A model generated the notes under the pieces. That model searched no databases and had not been told where the DNA came from. It saw only the letters and a program-made list of their open reading frames with translations. This document shows, piece by piece, positions 20,601-28,432 of a DNA stretch of 64,000 nt. The stretch covers positions 4,588,001 through 4,652,000 of the forward strand of contig JAGUCH010000004.1 of NCBI GenBank assembly GCA_019096065.1. Reading direction: 5' to 3'. Both the position numbers and the translations under genes were made by a program. Source of the stretch: Paracyclopina nana (lineage: Eukaryota; Arthropoda; Copepoda; Cyclopoida; Cyclopettidae). How positions within the stretch are numbered: the stretch's first letter is position 1; the number at the start of each line of letters is the position of its first letter.

Positions 20601-21703
20601 GGCACTACTACTCGAGCTACGCCGGTTGGATCCCTGGTCTTGTACCAGGAAACCGTGAGCACTACTACGCCGAGATTTACCAGATCGAGGCGAACGTATC
20701 CACTTTGATACGAGATGTGTACTGAGTGTAATTCAGTGCAAGCTTAAGCAATACAGAAAGAATGAATGAGTGCACGCGCGCGCTGGGGTAACAAGGGAGT
20801 ATCTACTATAGCTATAATACACGTGAGAGTCAATATAGGGAAGTATGCTTCAACATGATACAACAAAGGCTTTGTCGTCATTTTCTGTGCATAACTTTTC
20901 ACACGCAACTCTACAAAGCTACAACAGAAGTAACTCAAAAGTTATCCGTATCGAGTGAACCGCACTAGCTACTATAACTGGCTGACAGACCTTGATTTGA
21001 TTTGTGATATCTCTGATGGTGAGATGGGGCCATAAAAGTCTTGCACCTCGTGGACACATGCTATCACCGCAAAAATTGAACAAGAACTCTTTTGTAAAGT
21101 CGTTTTCAGCCTCGTATTAGATACTGCCATATCTATGACCAACTCACGCAATATAATGCAACATTATCGAGTTAGTGCCATTATTTGCTATACCTTCTAG
21201 TACTTATATTTATGAGCAACCTATCTGTATTCTATACGATACATGACTCATAAACGATGTACTATCTAGAACGTTAATGTATTTGTCATTACTTTCCCAT
21301 GTATCGCATTGTTGCGCCAGTCCTTTTTTCCCCTGTAGTACTACAATGCTGCATCCACAAAACTCGATATTGATGGGTGTGCGAAAAACGCGCAAGTCTT
21401 TTGTTGCTATTTATCTATACCTGTCATGGCCTCCAACAAAGCCACAATGGAGTCCATAATGTTGGCATAGATGGCACATCTCGCCTCCTCTCGTTCTTGC
21501 TGCGAAAACCCAGCGGTATGCCGATTGTTGACCGGATGCAAAAGCTTCATTTGCTTGACAATCGTACTCTTTCCGGATTCGCCAGCTCCGAGCAGAAGGA
21601 GCTTGACGATCTTCGAGTACTTGGCATAGTCCTTTTTGAGCTGCCTCCCAATGCGACGATCCCGAACCACTTCTTCGCTGAAGAGGCTGTGGCTGCAACC
21701 CAT
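11677..21703 (-). CDS. Heterotrimeric G-protein alpha subunit, Gi/o-like, divergent
   Basis: GTPase alpha subunit that couples 7TM receptors to effectors at the plasma membrane. Exons on the minus strand: 21421-21703, 12768-13144 and 11677-12189; phases 1 and 0 agree, giving 390 aa. MGCS at the start supplies Gly2 and Cys3 for myristoylation and palmitoylation. The P loop is GAGESGKSTIVKQM (Gi/o form). Switch I carries RTRVTTTGIVK, switch II DVGGQRSERKKW, the base-specificity motif is NKKD, and TTATDT stands for the usual TCATDT. Odd points: a Pro/Ser-rich insertion at residues about 122-156 in the helical domain, and an extreme C-terminus (TTGLN) lacking the Cys at -4 seen in most Gi/o. Intron 1 (13145-21420) contains a full LTR retrotransposon in the same orientation; without it the intron would be about 0.8 kb. 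Confidence 0.9.
12190..12767 (-). other. G-alpha intron 2
   Basis: 578 bp between the switch I and switch II exons. It is AT-rich, with a good donor and a good acceptor. No repeat or gene was seen inside. Confidence 0.8.
13374..13670 (-). repeat. 3' LTR
   Basis: 297 bp, identical to 20569-20865 except at one position. The target duplication AAGGC lies directly outside (13369-13373). Confidence 0.95.
13671..13680 (-). promoter_or_regulatory. Polypurine tract
   Basis: The minus strand reads TTGGGGGAGG immediately before the 3' LTR, the expected position for the plus-strand priming site. Confidence 0.75.
13908..14681 (-). CDS. Retrotransposon ORF4: coiled coil plus C-terminal TM, unknown
   Basis: 257 aa from an ATG whose two preceding bases follow a strong 3' splice site (pyrimidine tract then GCAG, exon start 14683). 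The N-terminal part is acidic with Asp-Pro repeats. Residues about 40-105 are heptad-like and rich in Glu, Lys, Ala and Leu (coiled coil). A single hydrophobic segment at about 227-246 near the C-terminus would make it a tail-anchored protein. No signal peptide, fusion peptide or furin site was seen. It sits in the env position after pol but matches no envelope type I recognise. Function unknown; a membrane-associated accessory protein is an inference. Confidence 0.65.
   Translation of the reverse strand: MSEARGDRSPIDWDHPDWDPNAPVDERLIAPAPLDVATLNELDDVAKLKAELAKAKEEVYDAQYRITELEHNLAEANQEVRDLIWTKDVLRADLKHQYNGYRRMLDKIFDNIHKAMNSPGKKWKRTRIVPMTPLRVVVDADGVRRISRPCYENAESAKHDGFSARAGKAYTRQGIMLEAELIGFGQLDKACKLDDGSEDEASVTKSEVIKILDLKRDELARDDRQKYGIFVAAMVAIGVGMFIWCTNGGEVALTTSP
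14706..15452 (-). CDS. Retrotransposon ORF3: single-TM protein with Pro/Tyr-rich tail, unknown
   Basis: 248 aa from the ATG at 15452; an upstream TTG is not needed. The N-terminal half has an NCPPVNC cysteine pair. One TM helix (THWIFYGVAFCALMALLWIG) lies at about residues 107-127 and is followed by a strongly basic stretch, suggesting an N-out, C-in topology. The C-terminal half is rich in Pro, Tyr, Gln and Ser. There is no clear signal peptide. It starts 14 nt inside a 5' splice site (GTAAGT, 15461-15466), so it would be expressed from unspliced or partly spliced RNA, whereas splicing 15467 to 14683 would remove it and expose ORF4. No family recognised. Confidence 0.65.
   Translation of the reverse strand: MYTYTQWLGTLNTPTAEEAKKNEEKLAALIAKSIVKNCPPVNCTWSEVIMGSGQSTTNSADKAKTQVVDETSHTGIRLADIDIMVPQGSSEEDKSAAEATGRDVTHWIFYGVAFCALMALLWIGLRFRKWRKKASARKRARDSLLIMHSQAANVQPPVYPQQAPAPYGCPGYASPYVTPFASTMSIAPTPHPMVYQPFPGVVQSLPNMAYGASPLGSSPTVSHPDSPPLQEEEQRRRNRLFAISYNNI
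15461..15543 (-). promoter_or_regulatory. Cluster of splice signals between pol and ORF3
   Basis: On the minus strand, just after the pol stop codon, there is a donor A|GTAAGT (exon end 15543) and an acceptor CTTTTGCAG (exon start 15504). A second donor CA|GTAAGT (exon end 15467) follows. The small exon 15467-15504 plus the acceptor at 14683 would make spliced mRNAs for the downstream ORFs. Use of these sites is inferred. Confidence 0.5.
15546..20345 (-). CDS. Gag-Pol polyprotein (protease, RT, RNase H, integrase)
   Basis: One uninterrupted ORF of 1599 aa from the first ATG (20345), with no frameshift between gag and pol. The N-terminal ~440 residues are gag-like and partly coiled coil. Two CCHC knuckles (CFECGSKEHLRPNC and CQFCKKKGHGADKC) lie at about 440-480. 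The protease has DTGAT near 623. RT shows DCAQGYHQIKL near 858 and LVDDVLIWG near 918, a V-D-D in place of the common Y-x-D-D. RNase H has TTDAS, ELELLG and TDHKPL. The integrase has an HHCC finger (about 1305-1340) and D, D, E with 35 residues between the second D and E. All catalytic residues are present, so it is probably functional. No chromodomain was seen. Confidence 0.95.
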   Translation of the reverse strand: MSQDSIKSAGEEEWHTADQNVFAALQRQVKALEEAKEEAEGPEDTLLAATNSDEDTFDTSAVRANLAMTEKEIPTDLQLAIGKLSEARGARALEDLTKQIHSLNGHKSWLSRHMNAGEKLCEALERQKDISVSEAKELQKLKQKLVDQENSIMQILNNLPDETRVTQADKVKEMFERKDALELKALAITGRYEKANPTAISASNAPASEDRKIVKPDANLKPKTLKTGATAIELQVFLRTWKTYVQESEIQKKSIDAQHTYSLVLFDANLSAKISAKLSAESPLFIQDENVGTPWILSMERIVVNEFQLAFPLSKRRLECFRHKSTNPSELHGTSWAAFELKCKAAEFESMDIETVMKYLYMSSLANKALRKELIKADNLAGGKATMDELKSAGNMYDVNTATEEGYENPTVKKAGPTAYRKKKAMGSNAGAEAAGSSQKKKHGGCFECGSKEHLRPNCPKAPTCQFCKKKGHGADKCFKKKGKGEGGEKKPNGNPTKAIKKFTVKLPLSFDFSSTLECKNAIACNEAIRIMKKSKDRYSLPFIFQSRIKRMEEDDGGAGVIKMAKTKSRKKKEMQQKISKAVSGLRPSCLPNATRVTSSRPTPKAKLLFCPEIGSAFSTYCLPDTGATITVVDEKVAAEMGMPIHPNPETVRSVEGNEVKTSRTCEIAISRGMKVVVVTNAVVASLGDDEEVIVDWQTLEILGVVGLNINSTAIAATTMDMTLESLKLKYTEVFADKLDKTRFMKGEPMKIHLVDGDIKPMRISSTNAIPVHLKAAADKCIKDLEDADIVKKLKPGEMTDWTSRGFFVIKSDGKSVRLVTDFVQLNKYVKRPTHPFTSAFHLLKSIPAKAQWFVVGDCAQGYHQIKLEEKSSYLTTFLLPQGRFRYVRAPMGLTSSSDEWCCRSDMIMTALNGKGVKLVDDVLIWGETEQEALHNLDVLLSNCKTYGVSLSPKKLHMGERVKFAGFMVSKNGVEPHDDNLKAIREYPRPANQSDVRSFLGLAQTLGSFLPDLAHMSASLRELTKAKVQFQWLPRHEEDFNQLKKILTGPLLVKHFDVNKTTVLTTDASRLYGIGYILTQYDPKDPDRSYLITCGSKVNSAAEKNYATIELELLGIVYGCEKSSHFLHGCPKFLVKTDHKPLLGIMNKDMAEITNSRLLRLRERLLPFNFDLVYLEGKLNFIADALSRHPINFSDDHPDAEETETLKNSKISVISALSVSAQEDPAFQEIHDAARADKEYQDLIEAIQEDLHHHNKKGVAIHALKLVPQNLWGQLSVQDGMVVIDGKRVFVPKEARPFILRTLHIAHPGQTKSLATARQFYYWSGMTKDIRQSVEECEMCQKYMASLPHDEEGENMVPTAPMQSIAMDLGHHEGADYLIVVDTFSGWPWIFKMVRYTSEEIIKKLTIIFATFGYPIVMRSDNAGCFTSHEMREFCKEHGIIATTSSPYHHESNGTAEASVKNMKRLVMKTKTLREMNAAVLEFRNLARADGKSPAKMFLGRHLRTKLPILHEMTKLEMPEPRAEKKQLPNEIIPDFKVGEKVRMQNALTKLWEEFGVILEVRHSGRSYVIKNDDGVISVRNKRFLRKHKTADLDANASL
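20368..20516 (-). repeat. Tandem duplication in the retrotransposon leader
   Basis: Two ~75 bp copies each contain GTGATGCTGCCAAGGGTGGC and then a CCACTCAC-AACCTTCT-CGGCTGC stretch, between the PBS and the gag start. They may mark a packaging or translation-control region. Confidence 0.7.
20551..20568 (-). promoter_or_regulatory. tRNA primer binding site
   Basis: Directly next to the 5' LTR the minus strand reads TGGCGTCAGTTCTCAGTC. TGG is the usual start of a PBS complementary to a tRNA CCA end. The tRNA species cannot be assigned by eye. Confidence 0.7.
20569..20865 (-). repeat. 5' LTR
   Basis: 297 bp with TG...CA ends. It is flanked at 20866-20870 by the target duplication AAGGC. Confidence 0.95.
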
Positions 21704-24437
21704 TTTCGCGATGTCTGGCCTCTAGTCCATACCCATCACCACGCACTACATCCTGGTTTCCTTGCTGGATCGGTGACCTTTCATCGTTCGAGAGCACTAA
21801 CTAGTATATCGTACAATTGAAAGTGACGGCGACGGCGACATGACTAAGAGAGCACTACAGCAGAGAAGAAGAGAGAAGTTAAAGCATATAGTAGCGCTTC
21901 ATATCTACAATAGCATACAACATGTATAGCATACCAGCTAAGAGCTCGCGATAGCGAATATAATGCACTTTTGAACTGCTTTGATATGCCTCACTTGCTG
22001 CAGCATACTTATAAGGAAGTACGACGAATATATCACAACACAAGTATCAGTGAATGTACCACATATTGTATATGAGGTAGGGGAGGTTTCAAAAGGAAGC
22101 TTACGATGCTGTCAGTCATAACAGGCTGATAACAGGAAAAATTCTTCCACTGATGGAGAAAAAATGAGGGGAGTTCTTCATAAAAACACTTGAGGTGAGG
22201 ATCCCGGCTGATTATTGCTAGAACACTACAATCTGTCACGGAAAGCAAGAAAATGTGTGTTTATGACATGAAAGCGATATGTCCCATTAAAGGTATATGC
22301 TAGAGAGGCTTGCGGCTCACCCCAGCTTGCAATTATCCATGGAAAGGCCACAAACCAGTATACTACTCTATAACTTTGTATAACAAAAGAAAAGGTGGCA
22401 AGAAACACGCTTATTAGTATGGTTCGTTGTTGCTACAGCCAGAAAATAAAATTATGGCATGATGAACGCAATGCTTTGAGTGTGACATACTACAAGTAAT
22501 GCGCAATTATTCAGCTTTTTCTGTTCACGTGAGCAGCAAGCAACAAATGATGATTTACAGGATCATGCCTTTCAAGCACAGCTTTATGTGATTGGCACTC
22601 GAACACAAAAGAGCTGATTGTCATGCATCATGTATAATTAAAGGTGTTAAAAGTACGCTCGTAATGCAGTTAACACAATAGAAAGCAATCGCGTATTGTA
22701 GTATGAATAGTAATGAGACTTCCCTTAGCCTGAAGTTTGAGAAGGGACTTTCATATTAGCATAGAAAACAAAATTGTTAAAACCTCTTTTGGAGAGTGAA
22801 ATAGTTTGGCTCCTCTCTCTAGGATCAAATTGCATTAGAAGGCTTTCAAGTTGCTAAAAGTTTGCTGATAGAACATGCAAGTCAGGCGCTTTTTTATCTT
22901 AATTAATTCTGAGCTCGATGCAATTGAGTCTGTAACGATAAAAGATGGGATTTTTGAATGTTGATGATGGTAGGTTTCTATTCATAGTCAAGTGACTTCT
23001 GCTTAATAGTGATTCAGCTATCTTATTAGGTTCATTGAAATAAGGCAAAGTCCGCGGCAACTTTGGAAGGAAGCTAGCTAATGATGAAAATAATGTGTAC
23101 GTAATCTGCTTACAATTTTCTGCTATTTTCAATTTTAATTCAAGCATAATTGAAGAAGGCAGCCTAATTTTAGAAGCACCATCAAATTGAAGTTTCATTT
23201 TTTGCTAGAAAAATGCTTCAAACAGTAGGTAGTCATATTTGAGAAAAAAGTCTTCCGAGAAAATTATTTGGCCTAGCATATTCTGAAGCCAAAAAAAGTT
23301 CAGGTAATGAAACTTAACGTAGGTGGAAACATACCAAGTTTTCTTTGTTACAACTTGGGCTCAACCGAACAAAAAAAATGCACAAAGACTAAAAATTGCT
23401 TGCTATGGCATGAAGATGTAGCATTGCTCAGTATACTAATGAAAAAGTTAAGGATGTGAAGTCCTGCTAAGGAAGAAAAACTTGTTGGGATTCAAACCTT
23501 GCACTCAAGCCGGAGCAACGTTGGGCTTGCTTCATAATTGATGAGCACATAACACTTCTTAACGTGTCGTGCGCAGCATATACAATATTGCCGAGAGAAG
23601 ATGTATTTTAAAGATGGCACACAAAAAGGGTCAATATTTACCCTTGTTCAGCATGAATTTGATCCCCCTAAGCCTTCCATTGTATCACATTGCATGAGCA
23701 GGTTTAGCCTCAAAGAACATTCTTTAAAATATGGTAAACTCTTCAAATATGGGCTCACTTATAAGGGCTGGGTCAAACAGTGATGTAAAATACTATGTTA
23801 GGTAAGAGCTTGCACCAACACAATGAGGAAACAAAAGCTGCGCCAGCAGTGCAAGGAATAGCTTAGGTTTTCGACTAAAAAGGGAAGAAACATTAATAGC
23901 AATGCAGCAACAATGCATCATCGTCATCACAACATTTCTGAGCATAATAGGCATGCTCACGAGAAGTCGCTTGTTCTGACGAGGTGGGATTAAAAAGGAA
24001 TTCAGAAAATGCACACGTAACATACCACCAACTAAGACGTACGTAAAGAAGGCTTTCTACAGTCTATACTCAAACACAGCTTTACTTGAGTATTTTTTGT
24101 TAATTATGCGATAAAGTGAAGATAAGTGGAATGCAACGCAGATTTAATTCACTAAGTTGCATCAGTCTTCCATGACCTTGGGCAAAATTATAAATTGCGA
24201 TTTATTCATTTGTTTGCAAAATTTGTCGCCTTAATGTTTGAATCTCCGCCATATTTGAAGAGAGAACCATTAATTGACTTTATATACCTTATAAGAGGAG
24301 GAAATGCAAATATGATAAAGCACAAACAATGCTTATCACTATATATCGTCGTGCTGACAAAGCTCTCTGAAAAAGCCTTATAACATAAAGTAAAACATAT
24401 AACATACGCTGCAGCTTATCAATCAGCCTGGCTAGCT
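21704..24437. other. Intergenic region between G-alpha and chitinase
   Basis: The two genes are divergent here, so both promoters should lie inside. The sequence is AT-rich. No gene, RNA gene or inverted repeat was supportable, and small ORFs lack family features. Confidence 0.6.
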
Positions 24438-24445
24438 TATATAAG
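24438..24445 (+). promoter_or_regulatory. TATA box of the chitinase gene
   Basis: TATATAAG lies 52 bp upstream of the chitinase ATG, implying a very short 5' UTR. Confidence 0.6.
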
Positions 24446-24489
24446 AAGCTTTGCAAAAGGATGTCTCAAAGTCGTGAAATTGCTTCGCT

Positions 24490-25743
24490 ATGAAACTTTT
24501 TCTTGTACCCTGCTTTTTAGCGAGTCTCAGCCTGGCTTTTGAATGCGGTGACCAACTCGGAGTCATCCCTGATCCAGACGACTGTCAGAGCTTTTACCAA
24601 TGTTCGTTTGATATTGCAGAACACTATCAGTGTTCGCCCGGATTCCTTTTCGACGCAACGCTCCTGGTATGCAATTACGAGTACAACGTTGACTGTGGAA
24701 ATCGACCCAGACCTGATGGCAGCACCCAATCATCGACAGCTTCCACAACTCCATTGTCAACTGCTTCAACATCGCCCGGCGAAGTTACCACGACTTCAAT
24801 GACAACCCGAAGGACGACAACAACTCACAATGGGGACAGCCACTTCAGATTCCCTGACAAGATAATGGGTATTTACATTATCCTGGCAGATGAGACAGAA
24901 GATGGATTCCACGACGATTCCGACTGGGAGCCCAAGCTTTATCCTTACCAACAAGAGGGTGCGAACGTCCTGTTTTTCACCTTCGTCAATCCGAACACGA
25001 TGGTGGTTCCGAAGCCATTTGCCAAGCTCGCAGCCACACGAGGGAGCGAAGCTGAGGGAGCTGTGCCAAAAGATACAGTGATTCTGTTTGCGATTGGAGG
25101 CTACTCCTACAGTATCAATTACAACCCTTGGCATTGGTTGACATCGAGGGAGGCTGCTGAGGCAATGGCTGAGGAGGTGGCTACCTGGCCTGACAGGTAT
25201 GGCTGCGACGGAATTGACCTTGACATCGAAGAAGGAGCCGGAGGTCAAGCAGAAGCGGGACCCAATCTGGTCCACTTTGTCAACAAGTTGAGGTCTATCA
25301 AGCCAGACATCCTGATAGGCCAGCCCACCTATGGCTACCCTCAGGTTCAGGCTGCCAATGACATCATCAACGAGTCTTGGGATACCAACGGGAATGCCAA
25401 GAATGTTCTGGATAGCGTTGGCCTCATGGTTTACGAGGGCACGGAGAGCTTGAGGTATGTGGACAATTACGTCCATGGAACGGAGCAGTATGAGGGATTT
25501 CCAATCAAGGTCAATGTGAACGCCAAGGCTGTTGTTTTGGGCTGCAAAGGCTCATCTTCATATGATACCATCATGACATTGGCGAGAGAGTCAGTCAACC
25601 AGGATTTACTGGGCATCATGGTCTGGTACGCATCTGTGCAGAATGGCTTCCAGTATGCGGTCAGTTGGGATGCTTCATCGAACGATGCAAGCAAACAAGG
25701 CTACATTGACGCACTTAAATATTTCAATAGCTTCAATAAGTGA
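24490..25743 (+). CDS. Secreted GH18 chitinase-like protein with N-terminal chitin-binding domain
   Basis: 417 aa in one exon. A signal peptide covers residues 1-17. A six-Cys peritrophin-A/ChtBD2 domain follows at about 18-69 (CGDQLGVIPDPDDCQSFYQC...). A Thr/Ser-rich linker covers about 75-117 and a GH18 barrel extends to the end. The catalytic signature DGIDLDIE lies at residues 240-247, so the acid Glu is present and hydrolysis of chitin or a related glycan is expected. Typical animal chitinases place ChtBD2 after the barrel; here it comes first. The absence of introns is notable beside the intron-rich G-alpha, GPCR and CLCA genes. A TATA box lies at 24438 and ATTAAA overlaps the stop codon. 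The 3' end is 8 bp from the stop codon of the opposing FTSJ1-like gene. Confidence 0.9.
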   Translation: MKLFLVPCFLASLSLAFECGDQLGVIPDPDDCQSFYQCSFDIAEHYQCSPGFLFDATLLVCNYEYNVDCGNRPRPDGSTQSSTASTTPLSTASTSPGEVTTTSMTTRRTTTTHNGDSHFRFPDKIMGIYIILADETEDGFHDDSDWEPKLYPYQQEGANVLFFTFVNPNTMVVPKPFAKLAATRGSEAEGAVPKDTVILFAIGGYSYSINYNPWHWLTSREAAEAMAEEVATWPDRYGCDGIDLDIEEGAGGQAEAGPNLVHFVNKLRSIKPDILIGQPTYGYPQVQAANDIINESWDTNGNAKNVLDSVGLMVYEGTESLRYVDNYVHGTEQYEGFPIKVNVNAKAVVLGCKGSSSYDTIMTLARESVNQDLLGIMVWYASVQNGFQYAVSWDASSNDASKQGYIDALKYFNSFNK

Positions 25744-25751
25744 TTAAAGAG

Positions 25752-26725
25752 TCATTTATTTATATCACATTGCTCAAGCTTTTCAGGCAAGTCTTCTTGA
25801 TGCTCGCCTCTTCGTTTCGCAATGGCAGATTTGTATGGTGGATCAATTGGCTTTTGCACGGGCTCGTGATACTTGTACATGGACGCACCCAAATTGAGGG
25901 GGTAACTTTTATCTGAATCATAGGCAGATAAATCACCGCAAGCCAAGAACGGCACAATGACCCTATTAGGCCCCACAAATTGGTTGAAATCAGTGTACTT
26001 GTGATCAAGCAACGGATTAATCATTGTGGGTTCATAGCCTTCGGGTGGCTTGTAATTTTGACACACTACGAACGCTTCAATGCTCGAGTTTCGAGAGCTC
26101 CTCGGTTTAGCAATGGTGACATCTTCAAAAAAGAGCCTCAGCTGGGCAAAAAGCAGGGTGACATCTTTACCCCTAAATATTTTAGCCACAAAGTTTCCAC
26201 CCTCTTTTAGCACGTGTGTAGTAATGTTAAGAGCAGCAAGGAGAAGTTGGGCCTGAACATATTCGTCCAAGTCGTGTAAACCAGTGACGTCAGGCTATTA
26301 ATGAAATACGGAGCAGTGAGCAAAAAAAGGAAAAGATAAAAATCAACTTTTAAACCACTTACTGCACCGTCGCAAATGACAAGATCCGCCTGTTCGCCTT
26401 CGAAATATCCCACGATTTTCTTGGCAGTTTCCAACTTTGTGATGTCTCCCTGGAGAGTTATAACACCTGGCAAAGGCGCCATTGCTTGCAAATCCACAGC
26501 AACAATTTTAACATCGCTGTCAGCTTTGTTAGCGTCAAGCTTCTTGGCCAAAACTTGACTCCAGCTTCCCGGAGCTGCGCAAAGGTCCACCACCTTTTTC
26601 ACATTTTTGAACAAGTGAAATTCCTCGTCAATTTGCATCAGCTTAAAAGCTGAGCGAGCGCGCCAACCTTCTTCTTTCGCAAGTCTGTAATACACGTCTC
26701 GTTTGTCCTTTGATGACCTTCCCAT
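25752..26725 (-). CDS. FTSJ1: tRNA 2'-O-ribose methyltransferase (Trm7/FTSJ1-like)
   Basis: SAM-dependent RrmJ-fold enzyme; known Trm7/FTSJ1 proteins methylate riboses at positions 32 and 34 of tRNA anticodon loops. Exons on minus: 26363-26725 and 25752-26294, phase 0, 301 aa, the usual family length. The ATG at 26725 gives the conserved start [20 protein letters not shown] and WRARSAFKL. The SAM motif is [20 protein letters not shown] joins [18 protein letters not shown] across the intron; KIFRGKD and [12 protein letters not shown] supply the catalytic Lys and Glu. The stop codon overlaps AATAAA (minus strand AATAAATGA), so the poly(A) signal begins inside the coding sequence. It shares a 546 bp divergent promoter region with the BTB gene. 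Confidence 0.93.
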
Positions 26726-27271
26726 TTTCACGATTTTTTCGTGGATCCGATTTTATGCTAAGATAAATGCGGATTTGTTATTGTTATTAAACGGGAAGTT
26801 GATCACCTATCAAATTTTAGCACCATTCTACTAAAAAGTGCTTATTTTTACATGTAAAATGGAAAAAACCCAGATATGTGAAGATTCAATAATTAAGCTA
26901 AATTTTACAAAAGACTTCAATCGCTAAAAGGTAATTTCCAAAAAAAATTCGACTTGTAAAGTAGAGAGAAGTGGAATTATGAAATGTCTCGTGCCTGAAA
27001 AATTGTTGCGCAATTTCACGACCCTTTTCGTCTCGTTTTTTTCTTCTTAAACAAAAAAGAATGTGTGCGCCTGTGCGGTGTGCCCTTGGATGATGTAGCC
27101 TAGAGGGCTTGTCTGCCCAGGTGGAAGGGTAGGCAGGCCTACACCAAGAATAAAACCAGACAGGTTGACTGACTGTAAGCGTCCTATTTTGTCTCTAAGT
27201 CGTTGTGTTGTGAAACAAAGATCAGAGCCACGTTGTTTGAAAGATAGTCCATAAATCGTAGGAGAATAACC
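26726..27271. other. Divergent promoter region FTSJ1-like / BTB gene
   Basis: 546 bp between two divergent ATGs. It is AT-rich; no TATA box stands out and no gene was seen. Confidence 0.5.
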
Positions 27272-28432
27272 ATGGCTGAATATCTGAGTTTGTTTCGGCA
27301 TTTGGATAGAATGTCGAATGGATTCAAGCTTGAAGAAACCTTTCAAATCGATAATTGCATTGCCCATGGAAAATTGAACGTAAGTCTGGGCAAAATGATG
27401 GCACCAGCCGGATTGTACTTTTCCAAGGTTTTTGGAATTGTGGGAAAAGATGGCTGCTCCACTTACAAGTTCATGCTTGAAGTTGAAGTGAAGAAGATTG
27501 GATTCAAGCTTCCAACCTTAGAAAGGAGCAATTTGAGCCGAGATGTTATCAAGGTTTGCCCTGACGATATTGACGTTGAGACAGGACGACATCTTCCCTT
27601 CGACTTCATTAATTACTCCATCAAGCTGACCAACTTGAACAAATTCGCCGTCAACATCAACTACGACATCATGTTGAATGTGTTTGGCATTCAAAGGAAG
27701 GGAATAGGTGAATTGGAACCTGGATCTTCAATCCATCACCGAGTTGAGAGACAAGTTTTCTTTCCTCGCAATCTAAGCAATACCAAGATCAAGCTGGAAG
27801 TGGGCATAATCAGTGTTCCTGATGAAAATCCTCATGGAGGTGTGGGAATGAAAATCGCATCGCTGTTCAATGATGACACAACAAGTGACTTCAAGATCAT
27901 TTGTGGGGATCGCACATTTTTCGCCCATAAGTTTGTCTTGTCAAGGTGGTGCGACAGCTGGGATCACATGTTCAAAATTGAGGGTATCCAAGAGTCCGAA
28001 AAGGGTGAAATGCTCATCACGGATTTCAGCCCAAGAACTGTGGAAGCCTTTCTACATTTTATGTACACCGACGTTATCGAAATCGCTGATATCGATACTG
28101 ATTTGCTTCTGATTGCCGACAAATACTTTGTCAGCCAATTGTTCAAGATATGCGAGAGCCATTTGCTTAATTTCGGGTTTTCGAGTGATTTTGATGTCAT
28201 CAACACGGCCATTGTCGGCTACCAAGTGAATAGCCAACCTCTTATGGATGTAGCACTGAGAAAGGCCTTTAGGAGCATCAATGGATATCCGGAATTGGCC
28301 AAGGATTGGGCTAAAGTTTGCCATGAATCGCCTGAGTGGAGCCATGCATTAGCTAAAAAATTTGCTGCTCGAAGAAATGGCCCTGTCCAAGTTTTTACGA
28401 TGACTGGTGAATCCATTTCTTTAATTCTATAA
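27272..28432 (+). CDS. BTB/POZ protein, speckle-type POZ (SPOP)-like
   Basis: 386 aa in one exon, starting at ATG in the context ACCATGG. Residues about 15-190 resemble a divergent MATH-like beta domain. A BTB fold follows at about 205-320 (SDFKIICGDRTFFAHKFVLS, then EAFLHFMYTDVIEIADID and LLLIADKYFVSQLFKICESHL), with a BACK-like helical end. Relatives are substrate adaptors of Cullin-3 ubiquitin ligases, with MATH binding the substrate and BTB binding Cul3. The MATH part is weak by eye, so the substrate side is uncertain. The lack of introns agrees with the multicopy, often retro-derived nature of this family in arthropods. Confidence 0.8.
   Translation: MAEYLSLFRHLDRMSNGFKLEETFQIDNCIAHGKLNVSLGKMMAPAGLYFSKVFGIVGKDGCSTYKFMLEVEVKKIGFKLPTLERSNLSRDVIKVCPDDIDVETGRHLPFDFINYSIKLTNLNKFAVNINYDIMLNVFGIQRKGIGELEPGSSIHHRVERQVFFPRNLSNTKIKLEVGIISVPDENPHGGVGMKIASLFNDDTTSDFKIICGDRTFFAHKFVLSRWCDSWDHMFKIEGIQESEKGEMLITDFSPRTVEAFLHFMYTDVIEIADIDTDLLLIADKYFVSQLFKICESHLLNFGFSSDFDVINTAIVGYQVNSQPLMDVALRKAFRSINGYPELAKDWAKVCHESPEWSHALAKKFAARRNGPVQVFTMTGESISLIL

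Larger units (their letters stand above)
13374..20865 (-). mobile_element. Young Ty3/Gypsy-type LTR retrotransposon with extra ORFs
   Basis: Complete 7492 bp element on the minus strand. Two 297 bp LTRs (13374-13670 and 20569-20865) differ by one base by eye (13427 T versus 20622 C). The ends are TG...CA and the element is flanked by the 5 bp duplication AAGGC (13369-13373 and 20866-20870). Read on the minus strand, the order is 5' LTR, PBS, leader with a tandem duplication, one long gag-pol ORF, two small TM-containing ORFs, PPT and 3' LTR. The domain order protease, RT, RNase H, integrase places it in Ty3/Gypsy (Metaviridae). The intact ORF and near-identical LTRs indicate a recent insertion that may still be mobile. 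Confidence 0.95.

Noticed and set aside
23483-23530. Possible minus-strand tRNA B box (GGTTTGAATCC)
   Set aside because: No matching A box, anticodon arm or acceptor pairing could be drawn.
24796-25476. 226-codon minus-strand ORF
   Set aside because: Shadow of the chitinase coding sequence.
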